A stretch of 64,000 nt of DNA. Origin: Oxalobacteraceae bacterium. Its GTDB lineage: Bacteria > Pseudomonadota > Gammaproteobacteria > Burkholderiales > Burkholderiaceae_D. The notes beneath the pieces were generated by a model. The model saw only the letters and a list, made by a program, of their open reading frames with translations. It was not told the DNA's origin and made no database searches. Positions within the stretch are counted from its first letter, which is position 1. Every line of letters starts with the position of its first letter. This document shows positions 45,766 through 56,760 of this stretch, one piece after another. The DNA is taken from contig CANFLV010000006.1 of assembly GCA_947448025.1 (NCBI GenBank), positions 62,001-126,000 on the forward strand, read 5' to 3'. Made by a program: the position numbers and the translations under genes.

Positions 45766-46175
45766 TTTGGCCATAACACCATTTGTGTGCAGCGGAACAG
45801 GGCGACGGTCTTGCCCGCTTCATTGCTGACGGTGGCGTCCCAGACTTGCGTATTACGACCGAGGTGGGCGGGCGTGGCGACGCAATGGAGCCAGCCTTCG
45901 CGCGCCGTGCCAAGATGATTACTCTTCAATTCGATGGTCGTGAAGCTCTGCGCGCCTTCTGGCAAATTGGCGATGCAGCCATAGCCGCAGGCGGTATCGG
46001 CCAGCATCACGACCGTGGCCGCATGCAGGTAGCCGTTCGCTGCCAGATGATGCGGTTTGATCGCGAGTCGTGCCTTGATGGCACGCTCTTCGACGGCGAC
46101 GATTTCAAGGCCGAGCAGGTCGGACAGGCCGCCGGTTTGCATATTGTTGAAGTCTGCGGGAGAGTGTTTAAGCAT
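45762..46175 (-). CDS. PaaI-like hotdog-fold thioesterase
   Basis: 137 residues of the hotdog fold. The conserved segments are HHLAANGYLHAATVVMLADTACGYG (active-site region) and FTTIELKSNHLGTAREG. These enzymes cleave acyl-CoA thioesters, often phenylacetyl- or hydroxybenzoyl-CoA. The ATG at 46175 gives the family length; the frame continues upstream to 46262 through unlikely sequence. It follows the BtuF-like gene by 41 bp on the same strand. Confidence 0.85.
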   Translation of the reverse strand: MLKHSPADFNNMQTGGLSDLLGLEIVAVEERAIKARLAIKPHHLAANGYLHAATVVMLADTACGYGCIANLPEGAQSFTTIELKSNHLGTAREGWLHCVATPAHLGRNTQVWDATVSNEAGKTVALFRCTQMVLWPK

Positions 46176-46216
46176 GGTGGTCTCGGTTTTATTATGCTGG
46201 ACGATCGCCAGGTGAA

Positions 46217-47103
46217 TCAATATTGTCCTCGTTTTGCGCGGGCGCTTTCCAGATGCCGGCACATGGCGTCGGCGCCATCAAGTATGCGCGGACCAGGGCG
46301 CGTCATCTGATCCGAATTCAAGGTGAACAGATTACCGCGCACGACTGCCTTGAGCCGGCCGAAACGGCGCCAGTCGTATTTCGGATCGTCGGCACTACTG
46401 CCGGCGAGGATCACTTCGGGGTCGGCCTGCATCAGCGCTTCGACATTCACAGTTGGCACCAGCGTTGGTAGCTTACCGAAAATATTTTGTCCACCGCAGA
46501 GCCGGATCACGCTCGACACCAGATGCGCATCATTGAGCGTCATGAGCGGATCGCGCCAGACTTGATAAAACACGGTGACGGTTGGACGCTGCGCATAGGT
46601 CGCGCTGAGCTGAGCGAGGCGGCTGCGGAACTGTGAAGCTGCCTGCTGCCCGACAGCGGTCGTACCGGCGAGCTGCGCGAGGCGTTCCAGCGAAGTCGCG
46701 ACTGTGTCGAAGTCGCGCGGTTCGCTTTCGAACACCGGTATGCCGAGCTCGCGCAATTTGCCGACTTGCGGCCCGAGGTTACCGCTGCCCCAGCTGACGA
46801 TCAGGTCCGGTTTCAGCGCGAGGATACGTTCGAGATCGAGCGCGGCGCTGCTGCCGATGGACGCAATGCTGCGCGCGGCCGCTGGATAGTCGCTGTATTC
46901 ACTAATGCCAACGATCTTGCTGCCCGCACCTGCGGCAAAGAGCAGCTCGGTCGTGTGCGGCGCGAGGCTGACGATACGTTGTGCCGGCGCTGCCAGCGTC
47001 ACTGCATGGCGCATGTCGTCCTGTACTGAAATTGCCGCCACTGTTGGCAATGCCATGCTCAGTAAAGCCGCCGCAAATATGCCGCGCCGCAGTGCGTGCA
47101 ACA

Positions 47104-47104
<1 letters not shown>
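46217..47104 (-). CDS. Periplasmic cobalamin/iron-complex binding protein (BtuF-like)
   Basis: 295 residues with an N-terminal signal peptide (to about residue 24, cleaved after TVAA). The helical-backbone binding-protein fold is shown by QRIVSLAPHTTELLFAAGAG and LKPDLIVSWGSGN. These match BtuF, which delivers vitamin B12 to BtuCD. No BtuCD genes adjoin, so an Fe-complex substrate cannot be excluded. The start overlaps the panC stop by one base (TAATG). Confidence 0.85.
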
Positions 47105-48000
<896 letters not shown>

Positions 48001-48016
48001 TTAGTGAAGGGTTGAC

Positions 48017-48883
48017 CTAGCTGGGCGCATACGCCAGTCGCACATAAATCGGTGCGAAGGCTTCGGCCTGCGTGATTTCAATCAGGGTTTCTTTAGCCAA
48101 TTCGAGCAGCGCCACGAAATTCACCACCAGCACCGGCACACCGCGCGAAGCATCGAACAGGTCGGCGAACTCGACAAAGCGACTCGACTGCAGCCGGCGC
48201 AAGATGCCGGTCATGTGCTCGCGCACCGATAATTCTTCGCGGCTGATCATGTGATGCGCAGTCAGCTTGGCGCGCTTGATCACGTCGGCCCAAGCGGCTT
48301 GCAGATCGATCGCTTCTACCTCGGGCCAGCGCGTGACCATGCTTTGCTCGATGTAGATTTGCGTGCGCACATAATCGCGGCCAAGCTGCGGCACCTTGTC
48401 GATTTGCTGCGCGGCGAGTTTCATTTGTTCGTATTCGAGCAGGCGGCGCACGAGCTCGGCGCGCGGATCAGCCGCATCTTCGCCGGTATCGGCTTTCTTC
48501 ACCGGCAGCAGCATGCGCGATTTGATTTCAATCAGCATTGCCGCCATCAGCAGGTATTCGCCAGCCAGTTCGAGATTGTGTTCACGGATCTGCTCAACGT
48601 ATTGCAGATACTGCTTCGTGACCGCCGCCATGGGGATATCGAGAATATTGAAATTCTGCTTGCGGATCAGGTAGAGCAGCAAATCCAGCGGACCTTCGAA
48701 TGCCTCGAGAAAGACTTCCAGCGCGTCCGGCGGGATGTACAAATCATTAGGCATGCGAAACAGCGGCTCGCCATAGAGCCGCGCAAACGCGACGCCATCG
48801 ATGACGCTCGGCGTCGAATCGGCTTGTCCAGCCAAGGCCAGTTCCGGAGCGCTCGACGGCAGCTGCGCCAGCAGATTACTCAT
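48017..48883 (-). CDS. scpA: Segregation and condensation protein A
   Basis: 288 residues of the kleisin family. FEGPLDLLLYLIRKQNFNILDIPMAAVTKQYLQY (about 63-97) is the ScpA N-terminal helical domain that binds the SMC neck. A C-terminal winged helix binds the SMC head. With Smc and ScpB it condenses and segregates chromosomes. The first 50 residues are an extension relative to many homologues. It lies 10 bp after the DUF3460 gene. Confidence 0.94.
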   Translation of the reverse strand: MSNLLAQLPSSAPELALAGQADSTPSVIDGVAFARLYGEPLFRMPNDLYIPPDALEVFLEAFEGPLDLLLYLIRKQNFNILDIPMAAVTKQYLQYVEQIREHNLELAGEYLLMAAMLIEIKSRMLLPVKKADTGEDAADPRAELVRRLLEYEQMKLAAQQIDKVPQLGRDYVRTQIYIEQSMVTRWPEVEAIDLQAAWADVIKRAKLTAHHMISREELSVREHMTGILRRLQSSRFVEFADLFDASRGVPVLVVNFVALLELAKETLIEITQAEAFAPIYVRLAYAPS

Positions 48884-48892
48884 GGTGCGAGT

Positions 48893-49099
48893 TTATTTGC
48901 TCGAGTAGACGTAAGGCTTTTGCATGACGCGCGATTCGGCGGCCCGGCTGCGCTCGTCGAGGTCGATCGGCGCTGTATCCCACAGCCGCGCGCGGCCTGC
49001 GCGCTGTTGTTGTTCGAGCTGTGGATTGGCCGCTTTCAATTGCTTGATGAAGCCAGTGATCTCGGACTCGTATTCTGGGATTTGTTTGCTGAATAACAT
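48893..49099 (-). CDS. DUF3460 family small protein
   Basis: 68 residues. The DUF3460 pattern is YESEITGFIKQLKAANPQLEQQQRAGRARLWD. The family is restricted to beta-proteobacteria and its function is unknown; it often precedes scpA. The ATG at 49099 fits the family N-terminus; a GTG at 49114 is in frame. Neither has a clear Shine-Dalgarno sequence. A perfect 12-bp dyad lies just upstream (49134-49159). Confidence 0.85.
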   Translation of the reverse strand: MLFSKQIPEYESEITGFIKQLKAANPQLEQQQRAGRARLWDTAPIDLDERSRAAESRVMQKPYVYSSK

Positions 49100-49133
49100 G
49101 GTTATTTTGGACACAAAAAATAGGCAAGTGCTA

Positions 49134-49159
49134 TTTTACCTTGTCTTGACAAGGTAAAA
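49134..49159. promoter_or_regulatory. Perfect 12-bp dyad upstream of DUF3460-scpA
   Basis: TTTTACCTTGTC (49134-49145) and GACAAGGTAAAA (49148-49159) are exact complements with a TT centre. There is no T-rich tail of terminator type, so an operator is more likely. Confidence 0.6.
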
Positions 49160-49194
49160 CGCTCTGGGGCGAGTCTTGTCTGCGCGCCATGACT

Positions 49195-49674
49195 CTATCG
49201 CCGCAAAAACCGTCGCATCACATTCGGCAAAGGTTCCAGCGGATTGGCATGGCTGTAATCAAGTTCAGGCGCGATCTCGAAGCCATAGGCAGCATACAGG
49301 TCCAGCAGCTGCGGTTGGTCGGCGCGCACGGCGAGGCGCAATTCGCAGACATCGGCGGTGAGCGCATGATGGATCACGGCTTCGAGTAAATGCTGCGATA
49401 GGCGGTGTCCGCGCAGCTCGGGCGTGATGCCCATGCGTGCAATTTCCCACACATCCGTTTCGGTATCGACCGGCAGCCAGCGCACCGAGCCGGCCGGCTT
49501 GTCGTCGACGAGCAGGATGAAGCCGCCACCCTGCTGTAAATCATGGGCGACCCGCGGTGCGGCTTCGCGATGGCCACTTGAACTGGCGGAAACGCGGTTC
49601 GCCCAGGCGGCGCGGGTCAGCTCTGCCATCAGCTGTGCATCATCAAACGTGGCTTCGCGAATGTTGATGTTCAT
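49195..49674 (-). CDS. GNAT family N-acetyltransferase
   Basis: 159 residues. The acetyl-CoA binding motif A is ARMGITPELRGHRLSQHLLEAVIHHA (R-x-x-G-x-G/A variant), followed by LYAAYGFEIAPEL (motif B). The substrate is unknown. It starts 7 bp after the metG stop and is probably translated from the same messenger. Confidence 0.85.
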   Translation of the reverse strand: MNINIREATFDDAQLMAELTRAAWANRVSASSSGHREAAPRVAHDLQQGGGFILLVDDKPAGSVRWLPVDTETDVWEIARMGITPELRGHRLSQHLLEAVIHHALTADVCELRLAVRADQPQLLDLYAAYGFEIAPELDYSHANPLEPLPNVMRRFLRR

Positions 49675-49681
49675 GGCGGGC

Positions 49682-51751
49682 TTAGCGTATGCGCATGCCG
49701 GGTTCAGCGCCCGGCCATGGGTTCAAGATGTAAATGCCGGGTTGGGCTTTTTCATCCTTGGCCGACGCTGCCAGCACCATACCTTCGGAGACGCCGAACT
49801 TCATTTTGCGCGGCGCGAGATTGGCGACCATGACGGTGAGTTTGCCGATCAGGTCTTCGGGTTTGTAGGAAGACTTGATGCCGGAGAAGACATTGCGCAG
49901 GCGGCTTTCGCCGACGTCGAGCGTCAGGCGCAGCAGTTTGTCGGAACCGTCGACGGCTTCGCAATTGACGATCTTCGCGATGCGCAAATCGACTTTAACG
50001 AAATCATCGATGCCGATTTCCGGGGCGAGTTCTTCGATGTCCGAGGCGGCTTCGGCGGCGGGTGCCTCTGCTGCTGCGGGCGCTGCTGGGGCATCGAACA
50101 ATGCATCCAACATCTTCGGCTCGACGCGCGTCATCAGGTGGCTGTAGGCATTGATCGCATGGCCTGTGGTGAGCGCTACATTGCTGTCCTGCCACTGCAG
50201 TGGCGCGATATTGAGCAGCGCTTCGACATTCGCAGCGAGCGCCGGCAAGACCGGCTTGAGGTAGACGGTCAGGATGCGGAAGGCTTCGATCAGGCGGCTG
50301 CAGACTTCATGCAGCTCGGCGGCTTTTTCCGGATGCTTGGCGAGTTCCCAGGGCTTGTTCGCATCGACGTAGGCATTTACATGGTCAGCCTGATCCATCA
50401 CGGCGCGCAAGGCTTTGCCGTATTCGCGGCTGTCGAACAGCGCCTGGATTTCTGTCGCAGCGTCACGCAGACGATCAAGGAAGGCATCGCCGGCGACCGC
50501 CCAGTCCATGCTCAGCTTGCCGTCGAATTTCTTGGCGATGAAGCCGGCGGCGCGGCTGGCGATATTGATGTATTTGCCGATCAAATCGGAATTGACGCGC
50601 GCGACGAAATCATCGGGATTGAAGTCGAGGTCTTCGACCTTCGCATTCAGTTTCGCGGCGATGTAATAGCGCAGCCATTCCGGGTTCATGCCGATATCAA
50701 GATAGCGCAGCGGCGAAATGCCGGTGCCGCGCGACTTCGACATCTTCTCGCCGCTGACGGTGATGAAGCCGTGCACGAAGACATTGTTCGGTACTTTAAG
50801 ACCGGCGAAATGCAGCATCGCCGGCCAGAACAGCGTATGGAAGTAGGTGATGTCCTTGCCGATGAAATGGTATTGCTCGGTAGCGGGATCGGCCATGAAG
50901 GCATCGAAGTCGCGGCCGGTCTTGTTGAAGTAATTTTTCAGTGAGGCGAGGTAGCCGATCGGCGCGTCCAGCCACACATAAAAATATTTGCCCGGTGCGT
51001 CAGGGATTTCGATGCCGAAGTAGGGCGCGTCGCGGCTGATGTCCCAGTCACCAAGGCCGGTATCGCCTTCGAGCCATTCGCGCGCCTTGTTCGCCACTTC
51101 CGCCTGCAATTTGCCGTCGAGCGCCCAGCTGCGCAGAAATTCGCCGCATTTCGGGTCTGACAGGCGGAAGAAATAATGTTCCGACGATTTCATCACTGGC
51201 GTCGCGCCTGACAGGGCCGAGAACGGTGCGATCAGGTCGGTCGGTGCATAGACCGCGCCGCAGACTTCGCAGGAGTCGCCGTATTGGTCTTTCGCATGGC
51301 ATTTCGGGCATTCGCCCTTGATGTAGCGGTCGGCCAGGAACATGTTCTTGATCGGATCGTAGAACTGGTCGATCGTCTTTGTCGTAATCAGTTTGGCGTC
51401 ATCGCGCAGGCGGCGGTAGATCTCCTGCGACAGCTGATGATTCTCTTCACCATCGGTCGAATGCCAGTTATCGAAGCCGATATGGAAGCCATCGAGATGC
51501 TGTTTACGCCCGGCGGCAATGCGCGCCACGAATTCCTGCGGCGTGATGCCAGCCTTTTCGGCGGCGATCATGATCGGTGCGCCATGCGCATCGTCAGCGC
51601 AGACGAAATTGACTTCATGCCCTTGCATGCGCTGGAAGCGGACCCAGATGTCTGCCTGGATGTACTCCATGATGTGGCCGACGTGGAAAGCCGCATTGGC
51701 GTAGGGCAGGGCGGTCGTGACGAAAAGCTTGCGCGGTGGTGCTGGGTTCAT
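49682..51751 (-). CDS. metG: Methionyl-tRNA synthetase
   Basis: 689 residues. It carries the class I motifs HVGH (HIGH variant, about residue 26) and KMSKSRGTG. Two zinc-knuckle pairs are present ([17 protein letters not shown]). A C-terminal tRNA-binding domain ([25 protein letters not shown]) is joined by an Ala/Glu-rich linker. It charges tRNA-Met. The ATG at 51751 is chosen; an in-frame TTG at 51769 extends six codons. It is divergent from apbC. Confidence 0.97.
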   Translation of the reverse strand: MNPAPPRKLFVTTALPYANAAFHVGHIMEYIQADIWVRFQRMQGHEVNFVCADDAHGAPIMIAAEKAGITPQEFVARIAAGRKQHLDGFHIGFDNWHSTDGEENHQLSQEIYRRLRDDAKLITTKTIDQFYDPIKNMFLADRYIKGECPKCHAKDQYGDSCEVCGAVYAPTDLIAPFSALSGATPVMKSSEHYFFRLSDPKCGEFLRSWALDGKLQAEVANKAREWLEGDTGLGDWDISRDAPYFGIEIPDAPGKYFYVWLDAPIGYLASLKNYFNKTGRDFDAFMADPATEQYHFIGKDITYFHTLFWPAMLHFAGLKVPNNVFVHGFITVSGEKMSKSRGTGISPLRYLDIGMNPEWLRYYIAAKLNAKVEDLDFNPDDFVARVNSDLIGKYINIASRAAGFIAKKFDGKLSMDWAVAGDAFLDRLRDAATEIQALFDSREYGKALRAVMDQADHVNAYVDANKPWELAKHPEKAAELHEVCSRLIEAFRILTVYLKPVLPALAANVEALLNIAPLQWQDSNVALTTGHAINAYSHLMTRVEPKMLDALFDAPAAPAAAEAPAAEAASDIEELAPEIGIDDFVKVDLRIAKIVNCEAVDGSDKLLRLTLDVGESRLRNVFSGIKSSYKPEDLIGKLTVMVANLAPRKMKFGVSEGMVLAASAKDEKAQPGIYILNPWPGAEPGMRIR

Positions 51752-51891
51752 GGGGTGGAGCTTAATCAATTAAAAACGCAATTTTAGCAGCGCGCGGCCG
51801 CCTGTTGCGATCCAATACGGTCTAATCGTCGCTACGACGCGGAAATCGGCAGATTAGGCTAGACTTCGGCCAACGAAATTCAGGAGATGCA

Positions 51892-52980
51892 ATGAGCACA
51901 ACGCCAGATGCGGTCAAGGCCGCTTTAATTCACGTCATCGATCCCAATACCGGCATCGACCTCGTCGCCAGCCGCTCGGCAAAAAATATCAAGGTCGACG
52001 GTCAGCAAGTCAGCCTCGATGTCGAGCTCGGTTATCCCGCCAAAAGCCAGTTCGAACTGATCCGTGGCCTGGTCACGCAAGCCGTGCAGGGACTCGACAG
52101 CGCGCTGCAGGTCAAGGTGAACGTGACGTCGAAGATCGTCGCGCATTCCGTACAGCGCGGCGTTAAATTGATGAGCAATGTCAAAAACATCATTGCCGTC
52201 GCTTCAGGCAAGGGCGGCGTAGGCAAATCGACCACGGCGGCGAATCTGGCGCTCGCGCTGGCAGCCGAAGGCGCAACAGTCGGCGTATTGGATGCCGATA
52301 TTTATGGCCCGTCCCAGCCGATGATCCTCGGTATTTCCGGCCGGCCCGAATCTGCCGACGGCAAGACCATGGAGCCACTGGAAAATTACGGCTTGCAGGT
52401 CTCCAGCATCGGCTTCATGATCGATCCGGACCAGCCCATGGTGTGGCGCGGCCCGATGGTCACGCAAGCCTTGCAGCAGCTGCTGGACCAGACGAACTGG
52501 CGCGATCTGGATTACCTGATCGTCGACATGCCGCCCGGTACCGGCGACATCCAGCTCACCTTGTCGCAAAAAGTCCCGGTCACCGGCGCCGTCATCGTCA
52601 CCACGCCGCAAGATATCGCGCTGCTCGATGCGCGCAAGGGTTTGAAGATGTTCGAGAAGGTTGGCATTCCTATCCTCGGTATCGTTGAAAACATGAGTAC
52701 GCATATTTGCTCGAATTGCGGCCATGCGGAAGCGATCTTCGGCGAAGGCGGCGGGCAAAAGATGTGTGCCGATTTCGGCGTTGAATTCCTCGGCGCCTTG
52801 CCGCTGACGATGTCGATACGCGAGCAGACGGATTCCGGCAAGCCGACCGTCGTCGCCGAGCCGAATGGCGCAGTGGCCGCGATTTACAAAACCATAGCAC
52901 GCAAGATCGCCATCAGCGTTGCTGAGAAGGCAAAAGACATGTCGAGCAAGTTTCCGACGATTGTGGTCAAGAACGATTGA
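51892..52980 (+). CDS. apbC: Iron-sulfur cluster carrier protein ApbC/Mrp
   Basis: 362 residues. An N-terminal MIP18-like domain (about 1-90) precedes the deviant P-loop GKGGVGKST (106-114). The Fe-S ligating pair CSNC lies in the C-terminal third (THICSNCGHAEAIF). It binds and hands over [4Fe-4S] clusters as a homodimer. The divergent metG-apbC pair is a frequent gamma/beta-proteobacterial arrangement. Confidence 0.95.
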   Translation: MSTTPDAVKAALIHVIDPNTGIDLVASRSAKNIKVDGQQVSLDVELGYPAKSQFELIRGLVTQAVQGLDSALQVKVNVTSKIVAHSVQRGVKLMSNVKNIIAVASGKGGVGKSTTAANLALALAAEGATVGVLDADIYGPSQPMILGISGRPESADGKTMEPLENYGLQVSSIGFMIDPDQPMVWRGPMVTQALQQLLDQTNWRDLDYLIVDMPPGTGDIQLTLSQKVPVTGAVIVTTPQDIALLDARKGLKMFEKVGIPILGIVENMSTHICSNCGHAEAIFGEGGGQKMCADFGVEFLGALPLTMSIREQTDSGKPTVVAEPNGAVAAIYKTIARKIAISVAEKAKDMSSKFPTIVVKND

Positions 52981-53110
52981 ACCTGTGAGGGTGGGGTGGT
53001 ACTCATCGCCCGCCTGGCTGTGCAAATAAGCTCCGGCCCGTGATTTTGCGTTGAAAATGAATGGACCTTTAATGGCCGTGCGATAGAATAAGCCTGATAG
53101 GGGGTAGGCG

Positions 53111-53458
53111 ATGACGCGCAGAGCAATCATTGATTCAGAAACCGAAAGGGCAGCGAGCCTCTTCCTTGAGCTCGTCGGTAGCAAATTTGATGTTGATCAT
53201 GCCGTCCTCTTCGGCAGCCGCGCGCGGCAGACACACAAGCCTGACAGCGACGCAGACCTTGCTGTATTTCTGCGGGGCGAGCATTCCCGCTTTTTGCCAG
53301 TCAAATTGGCGATGGCAGACCTGGCTTTTGATGTTCTGCTTGAAACAGGTATTCTCATACAGCCTTTGCCAATTTGGGAGGATGAATGGTCAGCACCTGC
53401 AATGTATTCCAATCCTCAATTATTAAAAAATATTGCTGACGAAGGAGTACGCCTTTGA
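53111..53458 (+). CDS. MNT-type nucleotidyltransferase domain protein (antitoxin-like)
   Basis: 115 residues. The minimal nucleotidyltransferase signature GSRARQ (35-40) and the D-x-D pair Asp47/Asp49 (SDADL) are intact. A third metal-binding residue is expected near ETGIL. In paired modules such proteins add AMP to, and so silence, a HEPN partner. Composition is somewhat poorer in GC than the neighbouring genes, which suggests transfer. The stop overlaps the start of the HEPN gene. Confidence 0.88.
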   Translation: MTRRAIIDSETERAASLFLELVGSKFDVDHAVLFGSRARQTHKPDSDADLAVFLRGEHSRFLPVKLAMADLAFDVLLETGILIQPLPIWEDEWSAPAMYSNPQLLKNIADEGVRL

Positions 53459-53856
53459 GCGATACTTCCATCGCCGGTGCATTGATCGCGAAAGCTATCC
53501 GCGCGGGCGAGTCTGCGAATCTGCTCTTGGCTGATGGTGATATCGACGGTGCATGTGATCGAGCGTATTACGCAATGTTTAACGCCGCCAGAGCTGCACT
53601 ATTGGCTGCGAACGTCGGCATTACGCAGGACATCGGTAAAACGCATAGCGGACTGATCTCGGCATTCGGCCTTCAGTTAGTGAAGACTGGACGCATCCCA
53701 AACGAATTCGGTAAATCGCTCAATCGTGCTGAGGAAATTCGCCTGATCGCCGACTACAAAGGCGACTCTGTTGAATTTGTTGATGCGAACGAGTTGGTCC
53801 TGCAGGCGGATCGATTTGTGGAAACAATGCGGTCGATTTTTTTTCCTCAACACTGA
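53455..53856 (+). CDS. HEPN domain protein (UPF0332 type)
   Basis: 133 helical residues. DRAYYAMFNAARAALLA and KTHSGLISAFG are the marks of the UPF0332 HEPN group. The classical R-x4-6-H ribonuclease motif of HepT toxins is not evident, so RNase action is uncertain. The start is TTG at 53455, placed 8 nt after AAGGAG and overlapping the partner stop (TTGA). It forms a two-gene module with the nucleotidyltransferase. Confidence 0.85.
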   Translation: MSDTSIAGALIAKAIRAGESANLLLADGDIDGACDRAYYAMFNAARAALLAANVGITQDIGKTHSGLISAFGLQLVKTGRIPNEFGKSLNRAEEIRLIADYKGDSVEFVDANELVLQADRFVETMRSIFFPQH

Positions 53857-54008
53857 GCCCGCTGACTCGAAAATTGACAAAGCATTTTTCGATCGCTGTT
53901 GAGTCGCAAGCCAAAGCAATACGCCTTCGCCAATCACCACCTACAAGTTAAAATACCTACTCCAATATACTTTACGACTTTGACAAACCAAGGCCGTTTT
54001 CATTTGCC

Positions 54009-55406
54009 ATGACAGCTGTCCGTACCCGTTTTGCTCCCAGCCCTACCGGCTACCTCCACCTTGGCGGCGCGCGCACTGCGCTGTTCGCTTGGGCTTATGC
54101 GCGTCACTTTGGCGGCACCTTTGTGCTGCGCATTGAAGACACCGATCTCGAGCGTTCGACGCCGGAAGCGGTGCAGGCCATCATCGAAGGCATGCAATGG
54201 CTGGGACTGCATCATGACGAAGGCCCGTTCTATCAGATGCGGCGCATGGACCGTTATCGTGAAGTCCTCGCCGGCATGCTGGAAGAGGGCACTGCTTATT
54301 ATTGCTACTCCACGCCGGCCGAAGTCGAAGCCATGCGCGAGCGCATGCGCGCCGCTGGTGATAAGCCGCGCTACGACGGTACCTGGCGTCCTGAGCCGGG
54401 CAAGACCTTGCAGCCAGTACCCGAGGCGATCAAGCCGGTCGTGCGCTTTCGTAATCCGCTCGATGGCGACGTGACCTGGCACGATGTGGTCAAGGGCACG
54501 ATCACGATTTCAAACCGCGAACTCGATGACCTTGTTATCGCCCGTCCTGATGGCACGCCGACTTATAATTTCTGCGTCTCGGTCGATGACTGGGATATGC
54601 GCATCACGCATGTGATCCGCGGCGACGACCATGTCAACAATACGCCGCGCCAGATTAACATTCTCAATGCGCTCAAGGCGCCGCTGCCGCTGTATGGTCA
54701 TCTGCCGATGATCCTCGGCGCGGATGGCGAGAAGCTCTCGAAGCGCCACGGTGCGGTCAGCGTGATGGATTATCCGGCGCAGGGATTTTTGCCGGAAGCG
54801 ATGCTGAATTATCTGGCGCGTCTGGGCTGGAGCCACGGTGATGATGAAATTTTTTCGATGGAACAGTTCTGCGCATGGTTCGATCTCGATCACCTGTCGA
54901 AGTCCGCCGCGCAATTCAATCCTGAAAAACTCGCCTGGCTCAATAATCACTACATCAAGCTGACCGACAATGCGAAGCTGGCCGAGATGACGCATGCGCT
55001 GATGATGGCCGATGGCGCGCAGTTCGCCGCCGCGCCTGATCCGGCTGCCGTGATGGGCCTGATGAAAGAGCGCGTCAATACGCTCAATGAACTCGCCGAT
55101 GCGGCCATGTTGTTCTATCGCCAGCCTGCGCCCGACGCGGCCCTGCTCGCGCAGCATCTGACGGAGGCAGTCAAGCCGGCCCTGCGTGACTACCTGCAGC
55201 GTTGCGCGACGATCGAATGGAGCAAGGCTGCATTGGCAGCGATGCTCAAGGAAGTTCTTGCCGCGCACAGCCTGAAGATGCCGCAGCTCGCCATGCCCAT
55301 GCGCCTGATGTTGACGGGTCAATTGCAGACGCCATCGATCGATGCCGTCGTTGAATTATTCGGTCGCGAAGTCGCCATTGCACGCATCGAAAAGTTTCTC
55401 GCATAA
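54009..55406 (+). CDS. gltX: Glutamyl-tRNA synthetase
   Basis: 465 residues. The class I motifs are [12 protein letters not shown] (HIGH region) and KLSKRHG. The catalytic domain is followed by an all-helical anticodon-binding domain. It charges tRNA-Glu and, if the organism lacks GlnRS, tRNA-Gln as well. The tRNA-Glu(TTC) gene lies about 220 bp downstream on the same strand. Confidence 0.97.
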   Translation: MTAVRTRFAPSPTGYLHLGGARTALFAWAYARHFGGTFVLRIEDTDLERSTPEAVQAIIEGMQWLGLHHDEGPFYQMRRMDRYREVLAGMLEEGTAYYCYSTPAEVEAMRERMRAAGDKPRYDGTWRPEPGKTLQPVPEAIKPVVRFRNPLDGDVTWHDVVKGTITISNRELDDLVIARPDGTPTYNFCVSVDDWDMRITHVIRGDDHVNNTPRQINILNALKAPLPLYGHLPMILGADGEKLSKRHGAVSVMDYPAQGFLPEAMLNYLARLGWSHGDDEIFSMEQFCAWFDLDHLSKSAAQFNPEKLAWLNNHYIKLTDNAKLAEMTHALMMADGAQFAAAPDPAAVMGLMKERVNTLNELADAAMLFYRQPAPDAALLAQHLTEAVKPALRDYLQRCATIEWSKAALAAMLKEVLAAHSLKMPQLAMPMRLMLTGQLQTPSIDAVVELFGREVAIARIEKFLA

Positions 55407-55456
55407 AGTGGTTGCCACAGAGTTAAAGCTCAGGCTATAATTTCGCTTCTGCGCAG

Positions 55457-55532
<76 letters not shown>

Positions 55533-55623
55533 GCGAAATTTAGGATGCTGAAGTAAAGCAAAATAAAGTTCGCAGTAGCAGAAAAGTAGAGTATTATTCG
55601 GGTCGCAGTACGGACAGGTCACT

Positions 55624-55699
55624 GTCCCCATCGTCTAGAGGCCTAGGACATCACCCTTTCACGGTGAGTACAGGGGTTCGAATCCCCTTGGGGACGCCA
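55624..55699 (+). tRNA. tRNA-Glu(TTC)
   Basis: The acceptor GTCCCCA (55624-55630) pairs with TGGGGAC (55689-55695), followed by G and CCA. Anticodon loop CTTTCAC gives TTC at 55658-55660. The T-arm GGGTTCGAATCCC is standard. Confidence 0.97.
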
Positions 55700-55703
55700 A
55701 GTT

Positions 55704-55733
55704 AAAAAAGCCACCTTCGGGTGGCTTTTTTTT
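55704..55733 (+). terminator. Terminator after the tRNA genes
   Basis: GCCACC (55710-55715), loop TTCG and GGTGGC (55720-55725) are followed by eight T residues; the A run at 55704-55709 lets it work on the minus strand too, for apbE. Confidence 0.92.
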
Positions 55734-55745
55734 CGTCCAGCTTTT

Positions 55746-56741
55746 TTAAGCCAGGGGCAAATGCGCCGAACGCCATCGATGCCCATCTTTATCAATCAAC
55801 AGCACATCCACATCCTGCAGCGTCGCGACCAAAGCCACTGCCTTCTCCGCGCCCAGCACCATCAAGGCCGTCGACAAGCCATCCGCCTGCAAGCCGGTCG
55901 GCGCAAACACGGTGACGCTGGCCAGTTCGCCCGGCGAGTTGCCGCTGGCCGGATCAAAAATATGATGCTGCGCGAAGTCTGCTGAAAACGTCATTTCGTA
56001 ATCACCCGAGGTCGCCATGCAGCGGCCATCCATCGAAAATACTTCCGCCATCGACTGCGCCTCGCGCGGGTCGCGCACGGCCACTGTCCATGGCTGCTGC
56101 AAATGCTTGCGCCCTAGTGAGCCAAATTCACCCGTATCGAGCATCGCATGACGAATGCCACGCGCGCGCAAGGTGGCGCGCGCCACGTCCACGGCGTAAC
56201 CTTGTGCGATGCCGTTAAGCGTGATGGCCATGCCGGGCAGCTGCAAGCTGATACGGCGCGCATTGACCTGCAGCTGCTGCCAGTCGACCAACGCCAATGC
56301 CGCGCGTCGTTCGGCGTTGTCCGGTAGTTTGCCCTTGGCTGCTGCGCTGCTGTAGGCCAGCCATAGCGGCTGTACCGTCACGTCAAAGGCGCCCTGTGTC
56401 AGACGCGACAGCGCGAGGGCATGCATCAGGACGGTCAGCACATGGGCATCCGGCTGTTCCAGCACACCAGTGCGATTCAAGATGGCGACCTGACTGTCGG
56501 TACGGTACAGCGTCATCAGGCGATCGATATTTTTTGCCGCGGCGAGCGCGTCGCTGATCGCAAGCGTCGCTTCATGCGCATCATCGTGCAGTACCTGTAT
56601 CGATATCGTCGTGCCGAAGGCCAGATCCGCGCCGCTGTAAGGTTTCAGTTCCGCCGCGCCGTCGGCCGCCCTCGGCCACGCCAAGCCAAGGCTGGCTGCG
56701 CCTAAGCCAATTGCACTGCTAATGAATCTTCGTCGCTTCAT
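55746..56741 (-). CDS. apbE: FAD:protein FMN transferase ApbE
   Basis: 331 residues. The N-terminus is a Tat-type leader (MKRRRFISSAIGLG) followed by a short hydrophobic stretch. Family marks are GTTISIQV, LYRTDSQVAILNR, ITLNGIAQGYAVD and the metal-binding DTGEFGSLG. ApbE attaches FMN covalently to Thr/Ser of periplasmic flavoproteins. Its neighbour, 19 bp upstream, is a NosR-like protein with a matching target motif, so that is the likely client. GAAAGGCA precedes the ATG at 56741. It resembles NosX by position. Confidence 0.92.
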   Translation of the reverse strand: MKRRRFISSAIGLGAASLGLAWPRAADGAAELKPYSGADLAFGTTISIQVLHDDAHEATLAISDALAAAKNIDRLMTLYRTDSQVAILNRTGVLEQPDAHVLTVLMHALALSRLTQGAFDVTVQPLWLAYSSAAAKGKLPDNAERRAALALVDWQQLQVNARRISLQLPGMAITLNGIAQGYAVDVARATLRARGIRHAMLDTGEFGSLGRKHLQQPWTVAVRDPREAQSMAEVFSMDGRCMATSGDYEMTFSADFAQHHIFDPASGNSPGELASVTVFAPTGLQADGLSTALMVLGAEKAVALVATLQDVDVLLIDKDGHRWRSAHLPLA

Positions 56742-56760
56742 TGCACTGCCTTTCGTCGTG

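Noticed and set aside
49424..50944. 506-codon plus-strand frame opposite metG and the GNAT gene
   Set aside because: It is antisense to conserved synthetase motifs, with low-complexity composition.
51752..51891. Riboswitch or T-box in the metG-apbC gap
   Set aside because: The 140-bp gap shows no conserved stem pattern or terminator typical of SAM or T-box elements.
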